64,000 nt of DNA from DASQYE01 sp036389315 (GTDB lineage: Bacteria > Acidobacteriota > Blastocatellia > Pyrinomonadales > Pyrinomonadaceae), in NCBI GenBank assembly GCA_036389315.1, contig DASVQF010000001.1, positions 1 to 64,000 of the forward strand, given 5' to 3'. Below, one piece after another: positions 8,501 to 18,130 of this stretch (position 1 is the stretch's first letter; each line of letters begins with the position of its first letter). A model generated the notes under the pieces. The model did no database searches. It saw only the letters and a list, made by a program, of their open reading frames with translations, and was not told where the DNA came from. The translations under genes and the position numbers were made by a program.

Positions 8501-10402
8501 CTAGCCTGTAGGCAATGCTTCTTCGGAAAGCTGCGCGCTGCGGCTCTCTGCGCCCGCGCGCTCATACCTCATCCACGATTCGAGGACGAAGATGTACCAG
8601 AGCTGTTTCGGAGCCCACCCGGCGCGCGCAGCCCTCTCAAGCTGGGCCAACGCTGGGGCCGAGCGAATCCAGCCCTCTCGCTCAAGCAGCGAATCGTTGA
8701 GCGCCTCTTCCAGCAGAGCGCGCCAACGTCCGACGATCCAGCGTTGGACGGGGACGCCGAAACCGCGCTTGGGCCCAAAGGCAACATGCTCGCCGAGCTT
8801 GCGCCGCGCCAGCTCTCGCAAGACTGCTTTCAAGCGACCACGACGCAGCCGCAGGTCGAAGGGGAGCGCGGCGGCAAACTCCCAGAGCTGTTGATCCAGA
8901 AATGGCGAGCGCGCTTCCAGGGCATAGTGCATCGTCGCTCCGTCCACCTTCGTCAGGTACTCGCCCACGAACCGCATATGCAGATCGTAGGAGAGGAACT
9001 CTGAGAGCACGCGGCGCGCGGAAGCCTGCGACCACTCAATCGAGCGATGCCTGACGCTGGCTCCGTCCAGTCGCTCGCCGAGGAGTCCGTGCGCTTGATA
9101 CATGGGCAAGCCATCGTGTGCCTGTGCGACAGCGCCGAGCCCGGCTGTCGTATAATCCAGGAAGGAAGCCACCCGTTTGAGCGGCCCCGAACGTGGCACA
9201 CTGCTGCGCGCAGAGAGCCAGCCTCGTGCAGCGACCGAGGGAAGCTTTCGGGCCAGCTTCTCCGCCAGCCACAGATGACGGTGCTCAGGGTAGCCGAGGA
9301 ATACGTCGTCGCCGCCGTCGCCCGTCAGAAGAACGGTCGCTTCCGGCGCGACCGCGCGCGAGACCCTGAGCATGCCGAGCGCAGAAGCGCACGCAAACGG
9401 CTCGGCATAGGCCGTGGCAAGCTCGCTCATGTCCGGCTCGTCCGTGGCGGAAAGCTCAAGCACGCGATGTCTTATGCGGAGCCGCCGGGCGGTTGCGCTC
9501 GCGTCCGCTGTTTCGTCCCACGGGTCGCCGGGCGTCCCCACTGTGTAAGCCGTGATCTGGCCGCCGAGTTGCGCTATGGCCCAACAGACGAGGCTGGAGT
9601 CTACGCCGCCCGAGAGCAGCGCGCCGACCGGCACGTCGGCAAAGAGACGCTTTTCGACGGCCCGCAGGAAAAGGCGCTCGGTCTCTTCGACCGCCTCCTC
9701 GAATGTGGGCCCGCCGCGCTCCGAAGCGACGGGCGGCGACCAATAGCGCGTCGTACTTACCCGGCCATCGCTCCATTCAACGATTGACGCGGCGGGAACT
9801 TTCATCGCGCCGCGATAGATCGCGCGCTCGTCCGTGACGAAGCCGAACTCAAGGTATTCGGCGACCGCTTGCTCGTCCAGCTCTTCGACGAAACCGCCCG
9901 CGCGCAGGGCACGAACGGTCGAAGCGAAGGCCAGCTCGCGGCCGCGCATGGCGTAGAGCAAGGGCTTGACGCCGAGGCGGTCGCGCACCAGAAATAGCTT
10001 GCCACGCGGCTCGTCCCAGAGCCCTATGGCGTACATGCCCTGAATCTTCGAGACCAGCTTTTCGATTCCCCACTCCCGGTAGCCGTGAATGAGGACTTCC
10101 GTGTCCGTCTGGCTCCGGAAACGATAGCCCGATGCTTCAAGCTCTCGGCGCAGGTCGCGGAAGTTATAAATAGCGCCGTTGAAGACGATGCCGATGGAGC
10201 CGTCGGGCGAGAGCATCGGCTGGTGTCCGGCCTCGCTCAAATCAAAGATCGCCAGGCGGCGATGGCCGAGGACGGCTTCACTCCAAGCCTCTATGCCTTC
10301 GCCGTCGGGCCCTCGGCGCTTGAGCGCACAAGTCATGCGCTCGACGCGCGGCCGTGCTGCGCGCCCATTCTTTGACCCGACCAAGCCTGCGATTCCACAC
10401 AT
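8501..10402 (-). CDS. asnB: Asparagine synthase-like glutamine amidotransferase (copy 2)
   Basis: A 633-residue protein with the same two-domain layout as the copy at 2755-4746 but clearly diverged. It starts MCGIAGLVGSKNG (Cys2 nucleophile); HRRLAIFDLSEAGHQPM and VFNGAIYNFRDLR mark the glutaminase domain, and ALLSGGVDSSLVCWA is the ATP-pyrophosphatase loop. KRGFGVPVQRWIVG lies near the C-terminus. The usual YNGEIYN is FNGAIYN here, a change in the glutamine-binding loop. Two bases separate it from the upstream deacetylase-like gene. Likely substrate is a uronic acid or similar carboxylate in the polysaccharide (inference). Confidence 0.88.
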   Translation of the reverse strand: MCGIAGLVGSKNGRAARPRVERMTCALKRRGPDGEGIEAWSEAVLGHRRLAIFDLSEAGHQPMLSPDGSIGIVFNGAIYNFRDLRRELEASGYRFRSQTDTEVLIHGYREWGIEKLVSKIQGMYAIGLWDEPRGKLFLVRDRLGVKPLLYAMRGRELAFASTVRALRAGGFVEELDEQAVAEYLEFGFVTDERAIYRGAMKVPAASIVEWSDGRVSTTRYWSPPVASERGGPTFEEAVEETERLFLRAVEKRLFADVPVGALLSGGVDSSLVCWAIAQLGGQITAYTVGTPGDPWDETADASATARRLRIRHRVLELSATDEPDMSELATAYAEPFACASALGMLRVSRAVAPEATVLLTGDGGDDVFLGYPEHRHLWLAEKLARKLPSVAARGWLSARSSVPRSGPLKRVASFLDYTTAGLGAVAQAHDGLPMYQAHGLLGERLDGASVRHRSIEWSQASARRVLSEFLSYDLHMRFVGEYLTKVDGATMHYALEARSPFLDQQLWEFAAALPFDLRLRRGRLKAVLRELARRKLGEHVAFGPKRGFGVPVQRWIVGRWRALLEEALNDSLLEREGWIRSAPALAQLERAARAGWAPKQLWYIFVLESWMRYERAGAESRSAQLSEEALPTG

Positions 10403-10404
10403 CT

Positions 10405-11622
10405 TTAATTTACAACCTCAACGGGGCGGAGCGCCTCCACGGACGCACCCTCATCCTCTTTCGCATCCGTGCTCATGATCGAGCGCAGACGATAATCACG
10501 ATACTCTCCGGGCTCGCCCTCCTGGCCGTCCACGGCCGCCATCGCGATGTTGAAGGCTTCGCGCGCGGTCGTGAAGTGGACTTTGAACTCTGCGGTCTGC
10601 TCTGATAGCTCAAGGATGGCGTCGAGGCCGCGACGCGCCTCGTCGCCGATCATCGCCGACTCGTCCTGCGTGAAGAATCCGTGGCAGTAGAGCTTGATGA
10701 AGACCCACAGGGGCCGACCTGAGACGGCTATGCGCGCGCCTCTCCACCGTGCGAAGCGCGCCGTGTCAATCGGGTAATTGCCCGCCAGCACGCCGTCGTC
10801 CAGTCGCGGCACGGGCAAACCCTTCCAGCGCCTTCTCCAATTGAAGACGAGCGGGCCCGTGAATATCAGCGGCAGTTGGGGAGGTGGGTCGCCTACGCGA
10901 AGAGAGGGCCCACTGCGATGCGGGCGCGCTTCATCGAGCGGGTGGCCGCATTTGTAGATGGCGTTCAGGCGGGGAACTTGCGATTGATCGGGCGCGGAAG
11001 GCAGGGTGAAATCCGCGTAACACCCTGTCTCCGAGAGAATCTTCATTTCGGAGTCAACGCCGCAGAAGCGTCCTCCGGCCGAATTGCCCAGGGCCAGGTT
11101 GCCGTGCACAAAAGCGTACCGGGGCTCTCCCCTGCCATCCATGCGCGACAGGCACTTGTGCTCTTCGGCCAGGCGGTCGCGGAATTCCAGGAGAGCGCGC
11201 CTCAAATTCTCGGCCGTGTCCGGGTGCTCGACTCCATGATGCAAGTGCACTTCGACTTCGCCGAAGCCGTCCTGTTGCAGCCGTGCCATCCTCTCAAGCA
11301 GCGGCGCGTGATACTCTTCGCCCGGATAGAAGAGCGTGTGACGGAAAGGCTTTCCGTCGGAGTCGCGCACGGCCTCGCCCGTCTTCTGGGCCAACGCGCA
11401 CCAGTGCTCAAGCCTCGCCTGCTGCACGGAGAGCCCAGCCTTCTCGCCGTTATCACACCAGGAGGGCTCGAAGTGATTGGTCACGAGCATGATGATGTGC
11501 TGCGGGCCCGTCTCGTCCGTGACGCGGCGCACTATCTCGCGCGCACGCCAGAGCGGATAGCGCATGAGCCACGGGAGCGACCACTTGAGCTTTGTCAGAT
11601 AACCTGGATTGCTATAACTCAT
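10405..11622 (-). CDS. Polysaccharide deacetylase-like protein of unknown function
   Basis: A 405-residue soluble protein that I do not recognise with certainty. Features resembling the NodB/glycoside hydrolase-deacetylase barrel are an early beta-strand ending in TNHFEPSW, a His-rich strand VEVHLHHGVEHPDT, a further AFVHGNLALGNSAGG, CGVDSEMKIL and YADFTLPSAP. The repeated strand-end histidines and acidic residues could form a metal site, but the canonical TFDDG motif is absent. The ATG at 11622 (MSYSNPGYL) is chosen because the longer in-frame option overlaps the upstream methyltransferase. It lies between a methyltransferase and an amidotransferase, so a glycan-modifying role is likely; a catalytic function is not established. 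Confidence 0.6.
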   Translation of the reverse strand: MSYSNPGYLTKLKWSLPWLMRYPLWRAREIVRRVTDETGPQHIIMLVTNHFEPSWCDNGEKAGLSVQQARLEHWCALAQKTGEAVRDSDGKPFRHTLFYPGEEYHAPLLERMARLQQDGFGEVEVHLHHGVEHPDTAENLRRALLEFRDRLAEEHKCLSRMDGRGEPRYAFVHGNLALGNSAGGRFCGVDSEMKILSETGCYADFTLPSAPDQSQVPRLNAIYKCGHPLDEARPHRSGPSLRVGDPPPQLPLIFTGPLVFNWRRRWKGLPVPRLDDGVLAGNYPIDTARFARWRGARIAVSGRPLWVFIKLYCHGFFTQDESAMIGDEARRGLDAILELSEQTAEFKVHFTTAREAFNIAMAAVDGQEGEPGEYRDYRLRSIMSTDAKEDEGASVEALRPVEVVN

Positions 11623-11641
11623 AAAAAGAGTTGAAGCCGCT

Positions 11642-12346
11642 CTAAGGCGCTTCACCTTCCTTGATAATAACAAAAGAGGGCGTCGCCCGGTCGCCGTCCT
11701 CCAACTGGCGCTCGATGAAGAGCCCGCGCCGACTGAGCTCGCGCCGCAGCAGCCAGGCGGATTGAAAAGTCTCCGTGCTCGGCAGGCGAGTGCGCGGCTG
11801 CCTTCGTGTCATGTGATAGATCGCGCCCGCCGTGAGCACCCTCAGCGCGTGCAGCATTGAAAGCGGCCGGAGGCCCTTGAGGCCGCCGCCCAGTTTGCGC
11901 AGGTAGAAGCGCGCGTGATGAATCTTGAGCAGAAACGCGCCGCCCGGCCTGAGCACGCGCGCCATCTCTGAGAGAGCGCGCGCATTGTCCATGTAGGGAA
12001 GCGCCACGCGACAGACGACGACATCGAAGCTTTCGGGGAGAAACGGCAGGGCTTCGGCCGTCGCCTGCGCGAAAGAGACGCGCGCCTGCGGCGCTTGGCG
12101 AGAGAAAAGCTCGCGGCCCGTGCGGCCAACTTCCGCCGCGATGTCAACGCCTACGCCCGTGGCACGCCCCTCAGCGACAAACGGCAGCAGTTCTTGCCCC
12201 GCCCCGCAACCGACATCCAACACTCTCCTGACCTCAAGGCCCTTGACGGCCTCAAGCGAAGCAGACGCGCGGCGAGGGTCGGCCATAAAAAGCTCCCATT
12301 CCCGCAGCACATATGATTCGTATTCGGTCATGCTCTTCGGTTTCAC
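11642..12346 (-). CDS. Class I SAM-dependent methyltransferase
   Basis: A 234-residue Rossmann-fold methyltransferase. Motif I is VLDVGCGAGQELLPF (about residues 40-54), the acidic end of strand 2 is ATGVGVDIAAEVG, and motif post-I/II includes FDVVVCRVALPYMDNA, followed by LRPGGAFLLKIHH. It belongs to the broad Methyltransf_11 group used for O-methylation of sugars or lipids. It precedes the deacetylase-like gene and lies 14 bases after a GT4 gene in the same operon, so sugar methylation is the plausible job. Confidence 0.85.
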   Translation of the reverse strand: MKPKSMTEYESYVLREWELFMADPRRASASLEAVKGLEVRRVLDVGCGAGQELLPFVAEGRATGVGVDIAAEVGRTGRELFSRQAPQARVSFAQATAEALPFLPESFDVVVCRVALPYMDNARALSEMARVLRPGGAFLLKIHHARFYLRKLGGGLKGLRPLSMLHALRVLTAGAIYHMTRRQPRTRLPSTETFQSAWLLRRELSRRGLFIERQLEDGDRATPSFVIIKEGEAP

Positions 12347-12360
12347 GCTCGCTTTCCATC

Positions 12361-13548
12361 TCAGGCCGTCACGATTGAGGAAGTCTCAAGGCGACTCCTC
12401 TCGGAGCCATCGATGGCCGATTCGATGATCGTCCACAGCCGCTCCAGGCTCTGCTCCTGTGAAAAATGTTTTTCGACGTGTCGCCTGGCTTCCCAGCCCA
12501 GTTGTCCGGCGAGCGCGGCGTCTTGAGCTAAGCGGAGCATCTGCGCCGCCATCCCTTCCACGTCATGCTCGTCAACGAGAAGTCCCGTGCCCTCTTCTAC
12601 GACGACATCCGGAATCCCTGCGTGACGCGTAGAGACCACTGGCAGACCGCTCGCCCCGGCTTCGAGAATCCCGACCGGCGTCCCTTCGCAATCGCCGTTC
12701 GGGGCCTCTACGGAATGCTGTACGAAGCATCTGGCCCGCTGCATCTCTTCTCTCACGGCTTCGTGTGATTGTGCTCCGAGAAGGGTGACGGCCCCCTCGA
12801 TCCCAAGCTCGCTGGCGAGCCTTCGGCACTGCTCGAAGAGGGGCCCGTCGCCGATCATGCGCAGGCGTGCCTCCGGGCAGGCGCGGTGTACTTTGGCGAA
12901 AGCCTTGAGCGTAATCTGAGGAGCTTTCTTTTCGACGAAACGCCCGACGGCGAGAAAGACGGGCGGGCGGGCGGAGGCGTCGCCGACTTCGAACTCGCGG
13001 CAATCGGCCACGCACGGATTGTAATGAACCTTCTCCGGGGGCGCACCCAAGCCTATGAGCTGTCGCTGCATCGCGCGCGAGACGACGACGACGGCTGCCG
13101 CCTGCTCGAACATCAGCGGGTAGGTCTCGGCATGCCGTTCGAGCACGTCTTTCTGTGTCGCATCGTAGCCGAAGAAATGTACGACGAGAGGAATACGCGC
13201 CCGGCGGCAGGCTTCCATCACCTGCACTCCCGTGGGCCCATACTCGGCGAGCACAGCACGCGCGCCCGTCTTGCGGAAAGCTTTCAGATAGGCGGCCGTC
13301 GTCTCGCGCTCAAGCGACGCGCCCGTGAGCATGCGCCAGGCTTTGTATGAGGCGCGGCGCGGCCAGGATAAGACCGGGCTCGCACCTATGCTCGGCCGCC
13401 AGCCGTGTACGAGCACGACTTCGGCGGGCAAGCCATTGAGGTGCGCGCGAATGAAGGTCTCGGAGACGGAAGGCAGGTAAGGCGTCACCAAACAGATGCT
13501 TGGTCGCCGCTCGCGCCGGGAAAGATTTTTGACTGGGCCTGTGGTCAT
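12361..13548 (-). CDS. GT4 family glycosyltransferase
   Basis: A 395-residue GT4 enzyme. It opens with SICLVTPYLPSVSETFIRAH, the SETFI signature seen in colanic-acid-type (WcaC/WcaL-like) transferases. The donor half has FLAVGRFVEKKAPQITLKAF, then QHSVEAPNGDCEGTPVGILE and AGASGLPVVSTRHAGIPDVV, which carries the E-x7-E site. Cytoplasmic, acting on a membrane acceptor. Twelve bases separate it from the upstream methyltransferase. Confidence 0.88.
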   Translation of the reverse strand: MTTGPVKNLSRRERRPSICLVTPYLPSVSETFIRAHLNGLPAEVVLVHGWRPSIGASPVLSWPRRASYKAWRMLTGASLERETTAAYLKAFRKTGARAVLAEYGPTGVQVMEACRRARIPLVVHFFGYDATQKDVLERHAETYPLMFEQAAAVVVVSRAMQRQLIGLGAPPEKVHYNPCVADCREFEVGDASARPPVFLAVGRFVEKKAPQITLKAFAKVHRACPEARLRMIGDGPLFEQCRRLASELGIEGAVTLLGAQSHEAVREEMQRARCFVQHSVEAPNGDCEGTPVGILEAGASGLPVVSTRHAGIPDVVVEEGTGLLVDEHDVEGMAAQMLRLAQDAALAGQLGWEARRHVEKHFSQEQSLERLWTIIESAIDGSERSRLETSSIVTA

Positions 13549-13560
13549 GACAAGTTGCTC

Positions 13561-14310
13561 TTAACTCTCAACGGCTTCGTTGCCCTCATCCGTGCCGGCC
13601 ACTTTCTTGCGCGCGAGCACGATGTAGACGGAAGCGTCCGGCGAGACCTTCTCAGGCTGACGGCGCTCGATAAAGCCTATGGCCGATTGAAACATCCAGG
13701 TGTAGAGCGGCCTGACGAGGCGCGGCAGGCGCTCGAAGGTGGCGTCCTGCCAGAGTTGCAGCGCGGAGGATTCCGGGCCGAAGACGGCCTGTACCATCAA
13801 GACCTCGAAACCGGCCCGGCGAATCTCAAGTTGCAGGCCCTCAATCGTCCAGCGCCAGTAATCCACGGGGTCTGGATGATAAGGCCAGATACCGTGCGTG
13901 GAGAGAATCAGGGAGCCAGCCTCCTTGAGCACGCGATGCGCTTCCCTCAAATAGACGCGCGGGTTCGTGACGTGCTCCAAGACCTGCGATGAGAGCACGC
14001 AATCGAAGCGGCCGTCTTCGACCGGAACCCTGCCCTCATCGTCAATCGTCAGCTCCGCTTCACGATTGCCGGCGATGTCAGCGCCGAGATACTGCGTGAA
14101 CTTAGCGCCGAACAACTCCCTGTAAGGCTTATTGCCGCAACCGTAGTCCAGTATCGTCTCTCCGCCTTCGAGCAGGTCTGAATCAACGACCCGGCGCAGC
14201 TTTTCCAGGAGCAGCGTGAGCGAGCGGTAATTTCGCGAAGACCTCCGGGGCCGCGTGCGATCACCCCGGTCGTGCTCGTGATAGAGTTGCGTGGCAACGG
14301 TCGTTTCCAT
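13561..14310 (-). CDS. Class I SAM-dependent methyltransferase
   Basis: A 249-residue methyltransferase. Motif I is ETILDYGCGNKPYRELFG, a variant typical of methyltransferases in O-antigen and capsule clusters, followed by FDCVLSSQVLEHVTNPRVYL and LILSTHGIWPYHPDPVDYW. The HPDPVDYWRWT stretch probably contributes to the acceptor site. It sits between a GT4 gene and the flippase gene, with gaps of 12 and 14 bases, consistent with modifying a lipid-linked glycan before export. Confidence 0.85.
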   Translation of the reverse strand: METTVATQLYHEHDRGDRTRPRRSSRNYRSLTLLLEKLRRVVDSDLLEGGETILDYGCGNKPYRELFGAKFTQYLGADIAGNREAELTIDDEGRVPVEDGRFDCVLSSQVLEHVTNPRVYLREAHRVLKEAGSLILSTHGIWPYHPDPVDYWRWTIEGLQLEIRRAGFEVLMVQAVFGPESSALQLWQDATFERLPRLVRPLYTWMFQSAIGFIERRQPEKVSPDASVYIVLARKKVAGTDEGNEAVES

Positions 14311-14324
14311 AAAGCTTATCCTGC

Positions 14325-15908
14325 TTAGCCCTTCACAGGGGTGCTCACGGCCTGCATCGGCTCCCGCTCTCTCTTCCTTTCCATCAGCAGCGTCAAGGAC
14401 TGTTTCAAATCATGCAAAGCCCTTCTTCCGCCCGGCAGCAGCAGCATCAGCAGGAGCGTGATGACGATCATGATGACGAAGCTCAGGGCGATACCGAAGA
14501 GCGGCTGGGCCACCTGCACGAACCGGCGAAAGAGGAGCAGCGCCCCGAGCACAGAGAGCGAGGCGCAAGCCGTCGGCGCAATCGTGCGATAAAAGTCTGC
14601 GGCACGGACGGGCCCTTCGCGGCCGACGAACCAGAACAGCAACGGCACAATGATGAGCAGAAATACCGCCGAATAGGCGGCGGCGACACCAATCGCGCCC
14701 CACGGCAGCCCCGCGACTATCCCGGCGATCATAATGGTCGAGCCAATCATGCCCCACTGGAACATGTGCGCCGTGCGCCCCTGGGTGATAAAGAGCCACC
14801 CGACCGTATTGGCAATCGGCTGAACCAATCCGACTATGCCGAGCAGCGCGAAGATTTGGCTCACGCCCATCCAGCGTGGGCCCAAAAGCAGCAGCACTAG
14901 CCAATCGGAGGTGGCGATCATGAAAGCCATGCCCGGCATCGTCACGATGGCGATCTTCTCAAGGATTCGCAGGTATGCCTGCCGGTAACGCTCCGGCTCA
15001 TCGGCCAGACGGCTCAGGGCGGGCACGGCCACGGCCGCAATCGGCGTGTTGATCTGCTCAATCGGCAACAGCAGGAGTTGATAAGCCCTGGCGTAGAGTC
15101 CCAGTTGCGCGCTTCCCCAGAAGCGCCCGATCAACATGTTGTCCAGATTGCGCGAGAGATAATTGACGATCTGAAAGCCCGTCAAATTCCGACCGAAGAT
15201 GAGCATCGAGCGCACGCCCGAACTCCTTTGCGGCAGGCCGGGCAGCCAGCCGCTCACGCCCCAGACCACGACCGCGTAAGAAAACCCCAGCGCCAGATTA
15301 CTAAATACGAGCGCCCAGTAGCCGGCCCCGCGCCAGGCCAGCGCAATCGCGACCGCGATGCTGGCAAAGAGCGAAACCATCTCGGCCAGGGCCAGCGCCC
15401 CGAATCGCATCTGGCGACGCAGAAGCGCCTGGTGCTGGGCCATCAGGCCGCCGAAGATAAAGTTGACGGAAAAGGCTATGGTGATGCTCGATAGACGCGG
15501 CTCTTTGTAGAACCAGGCGATGGCCGGGGCGAGCCCAATCATCAGGAGCATAGCCGCAAAGCCCAGCAGGGCGTTGAGCCAGAAGAGCGTGCTGACCTGC
15601 TCGGAGCTGATCTCTGCCTTCTGAATAGTCGCCGTCGAGAGCCCCATGTCCTTGAACATCGAGACGAAGCCCGTGACGACCGCGACCATCCCGACCAGTC
15701 CGTAATCCTCGGGCATGAGCAGTCGAGCCAGGACGACGGTCGAGCCGGTAGTGACCAAAAATCTGAGCCCCTGCGAGCCGATGGTGAGCGCCCCGCCGCG
15801 AACCGTGCGCCCGCCCAGATCACTCATCAGGTGGTCTGTGCGCAGGTGGCGCTCGTCGGCCGACGCGGCCGAGGCTTCTATCTGCTTGGGGGAGTCGTGC
15901 TCAGACAT
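14325..15908 (-). CDS. Wzx/WzxC-type lipopolysaccharide flippase
   Basis: A 527-residue polytopic membrane protein of the MOP superfamily (polysaccharide transport). About twelve to fourteen hydrophobic segments run from residue 38 to the C-terminus. GGRTVRGGALTIGSQGLRFL and ARLLMPEDYGLVGMVAVVTG at the N-terminus and NYLSRNLDNMLIGRFWGS in the middle are landmarks of the WzxC/PST group, with LGLYARAYQLLLLPIEQIN after them. It should flip undecaprenyl-diphosphate-linked oligosaccharide units across the inner membrane, feeding the Wzy-like protein at 18127-19701. Confidence 0.9.
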   Translation of the reverse strand: MSEHDSPKQIEASAASADERHLRTDHLMSDLGGRTVRGGALTIGSQGLRFLVTTGSTVVLARLLMPEDYGLVGMVAVVTGFVSMFKDMGLSTATIQKAEISSEQVSTLFWLNALLGFAAMLLMIGLAPAIAWFYKEPRLSSITIAFSVNFIFGGLMAQHQALLRRQMRFGALALAEMVSLFASIAVAIALAWRGAGYWALVFSNLALGFSYAVVVWGVSGWLPGLPQRSSGVRSMLIFGRNLTGFQIVNYLSRNLDNMLIGRFWGSAQLGLYARAYQLLLLPIEQINTPIAAVAVPALSRLADEPERYRQAYLRILEKIAIVTMPGMAFMIATSDWLVLLLLGPRWMGVSQIFALLGIVGLVQPIANTVGWLFITQGRTAHMFQWGMIGSTIMIAGIVAGLPWGAIGVAAAYSAVFLLIIVPLLFWFVGREGPVRAADFYRTIAPTACASLSVLGALLLFRRFVQVAQPLFGIALSFVIMIVITLLLMLLLPGGRRALHDLKQSLTLLMERKREREPMQAVSTPVKG

Positions 15909-15938
15909 TCTCGCTCAGGTCTCTAAAGAGGTCAGGGC

Positions 15939-16922
15939 TCAGCTCAGGCGAAGCTTGTAAACGCGTTGCAGCGAGCGCGGCGCAAGCCGCAGCCAGAACA
16001 GTATGAGGCGCAGCTTCAAGCGGCGCTGGAATCTATTGGCGTGCTCGAACTCCTCGCAGGCGGCGGCAAAATCTCCCTGGGCCAACTGCATCTTGGCGCG
16101 CTCCAGGTTGAGGTGTGAACGGTGACGCGCGATCACTTTTTCCAGCACACGCCGCTCCTTCGCCGTCAGCCCGTCGCGCTTCATGGTCTTCTCGTAAACG
16201 ATCAAGTCCCTCTCGGTCTGCTGGATAGTGTCGCCCGAGAGATTGCCCGCGCGGATTCGGTAGCGAGCCAGCACCTTGCGTTGATAACCGAGGCGCGCGC
16301 CCTTGCGGGCCAGGCGCAGCCAGAGATCGTAATCGTGAGCACGGCGCAACTCTTCATCGAACATACCCGTGTCGAGTATCACACCAGTGCGCGCCAGCAC
16401 GCCCGAGGTAATCACGTTGCACTGCTGTGTCAGCAGCGACTCGAAAGTGACCGCGCCGCGCGAAGGCGAAACATCCATGTAGGTACGGCCACGCAAGGGC
16501 GAATCGCCCGTAATCAGCGCATCGCAGTAAACCAGGTCGTAGCCCTCGCCGCTTTCGATAAAGGCGACCTGCTCGCCGAGGTACTCCGGCGTCCACCAAT
16601 CGTCCGCATCGAGGAAAGCCACGTAGCGACCGCGCGCTCGCCTGAGACCCGAGTTGCGCGCGGAGGCCGCCCCGCGATTCTCCTGCTTGAGATAGACTAT
16701 GCGATCACTGTAAGGCTCAAGCACGCGCTCAAGCTCAGGAGTGTCGGGCGAGCCGTCGTTGATGATGATCGTCTCGTAATCGGTAAAGGTCTGGGCCATG
16801 ACGGACGCGAGCGTCTCGCCTATGTAAGCCGCCACGTTATAGGCCGGGATGATAATGCTCACGGCGGGCGGGGCTGCGCTCTCGCGCGCAGGGCCGGAAT
16901 TGGCTGGGCCGGATTGCTGCAT
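15939..16922 (-). CDS. GT2 family glycosyltransferase
   Basis: A 327-residue GT-A transferase. AVSIIIPAYNVAAYIGETLA is the nucleotide-binding start, TIIINDGSPD the second strand, and VAFLDADDWWTPEY carries the metal-binding DXD equivalent. The start ATG at 16922 overlaps the stop of the upstream GT2 gene (ATGA), so the longer reading from 16994 is rejected. The C-terminal 80 residues are helical and basic (KRDGLTAKERRVLEKVIARH), with no membrane helices. Donor unknown. Confidence 0.88.
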   Translation of the reverse strand: MQQSGPANSGPARESAAPPAVSIIIPAYNVAAYIGETLASVMAQTFTDYETIIINDGSPDTPELERVLEPYSDRIVYLKQENRGAASARNSGLRRARGRYVAFLDADDWWTPEYLGEQVAFIESGEGYDLVYCDALITGDSPLRGRTYMDVSPSRGAVTFESLLTQQCNVITSGVLARTGVILDTGMFDEELRRAHDYDLWLRLARKGARLGYQRKVLARYRIRAGNLSGDTIQQTERDLIVYEKTMKRDGLTAKERRVLEKVIARHRSHLNLERAKMQLAQGDFAAACEEFEHANRFQRRLKLRLILFWLRLAPRSLQRVYKLRLS

Positions 16923-18130
16923 CAACCTTCCCTCCCCTCGGCCGCAGTAGTCGCCGTCATCGTCGCCGCCGAAGACTCCCTGATCGGCTCCCACCGCGCA
17001 TACCGCTCGCCGCGCAAGAACTGGTAGAGCGCGACGACAGACGCCAGGTTCGCCAGCACGAAATAGTGCGGCAAGGCGAGCACGGACGGGCGCGCGCCCG
17101 CTCGCTCAAGCGCCCAACCGAGCGCCGCCGCCGCGTAGAAGAGCAGTTGCCCGACGAGCAAGAGCGTGAACAGAAGCGACCGCGGCGCAAGCAACGCCGA
17201 ACAGGCAAGCATCAAGAGAAGAAAGAACGGCACAAGATAGCGAAGGACTTTATGCGAAAGAAGCTCGACGGCGTAGAAACCGCTTCTGAGCGGATTCATC
17301 ATCGCGCGATGTCGCCACAGGTCTGTGAAGGTCTGCGTGATGATGCGGACGCGCATCCGTAGCTCTTTCGCGGCGCGGTTGTTGGTCTCTTCCGTGCAGA
17401 CGGCTGCGGGCTCGTAGACGGCCCTCAAGCCCTGCTCGACCATCACGGTCGCGATCAGGAAATCGCTGCACGCCTCGTGATAAAGCGGCACGTAGGCCGA
17501 GCGCCGGACGGCATACAGACAGCCCGAAGCGCCAATCAGCGAGCACGCGCGGCTCTCGTGCCGCTTCAAAAAGGTCTCGTAACCCCAGTAGGAGCGCGCA
17601 CCGCGCCCCACCCCGGATTGCGACGGGTCAACATAGACGAGTCGTCCGGCCACGCACCCAACACTGGGGTCTGCGAAGCTCGGCATCATCACTCTCAGCA
17701 CGTCCGGCTCGTACAAAGTCGTCGCATCCGAGAAGAGTATGAAGTCGCCACGCGCTCGCTCAACGGCGGCATTCTGCGCAGCGGTCTTCCCCAATCGCTC
17801 CGGCTGGCGATAGAGGCGCACGCCGCGCGAGGCGAACTCCGCGACAATCTCATCCGTGCGGTCAGTGGAGCAGTCGGAAGCGACGATCACTTCCAGTTGC
17901 TCGGGCGGATAATCGAGCGCGAGCGTGTTTTCGAGCTTGGCCCGGATGGCGCGCTCTTCGTTGTAGGCTGTGATGATGACCGTGACGGACGGGGTCTGCG
18001 CTGCGCGCCGGACGGCGCGCGGACGCAACGTGCTGACTATAAGGACGAGGAGCGGATAGCCCGCATAGGTGTAGCAGAGCGCCGCCGCGCTCGCCCAGAA
18101 TAACAGCTCTGCAACCGTCCACACTCTCAT
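16922..18130 (-). CDS. Membrane-bound GT2 glycosyltransferase
   Basis: A 402-residue processive-looking GT2 enzyme. One hydrophobic segment lies at about residues 8-30, then the catalytic GT-A domain with SVTVIITAYNEERAI, VIVASDCSTDRTDEIV and FILFSDATTLYEPDV, then the acceptor-side ACSDFLIATVMVEQG. Two to four hydrophobic helices follow in the last 110 residues. The layout resembles hyaluronan/cellulose-synthase-like or N-acetylglucosaminyl transferases that work at the inner membrane. Four-base overlaps with genes on both sides indicate tight coupling to the polymerase and the next GT2. Confidence 0.86.
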   Translation of the reverse strand: MRVWTVAELLFWASAAALCYTYAGYPLLVLIVSTLRPRAVRRAAQTPSVTVIITAYNEERAIRAKLENTLALDYPPEQLEVIVASDCSTDRTDEIVAEFASRGVRLYRQPERLGKTAAQNAAVERARGDFILFSDATTLYEPDVLRVMMPSFADPSVGCVAGRLVYVDPSQSGVGRGARSYWGYETFLKRHESRACSLIGASGCLYAVRRSAYVPLYHEACSDFLIATVMVEQGLRAVYEPAAVCTEETNNRAAKELRMRVRIITQTFTDLWRHRAMMNPLRSGFYAVELLSHKVLRYLVPFFLLLMLACSALLAPRSLLFTLLLVGQLLFYAAAALGWALERAGARPSVLALPHYFVLANLASVVALYQFLRGERYARWEPIRESSAATMTATTAAEGREG

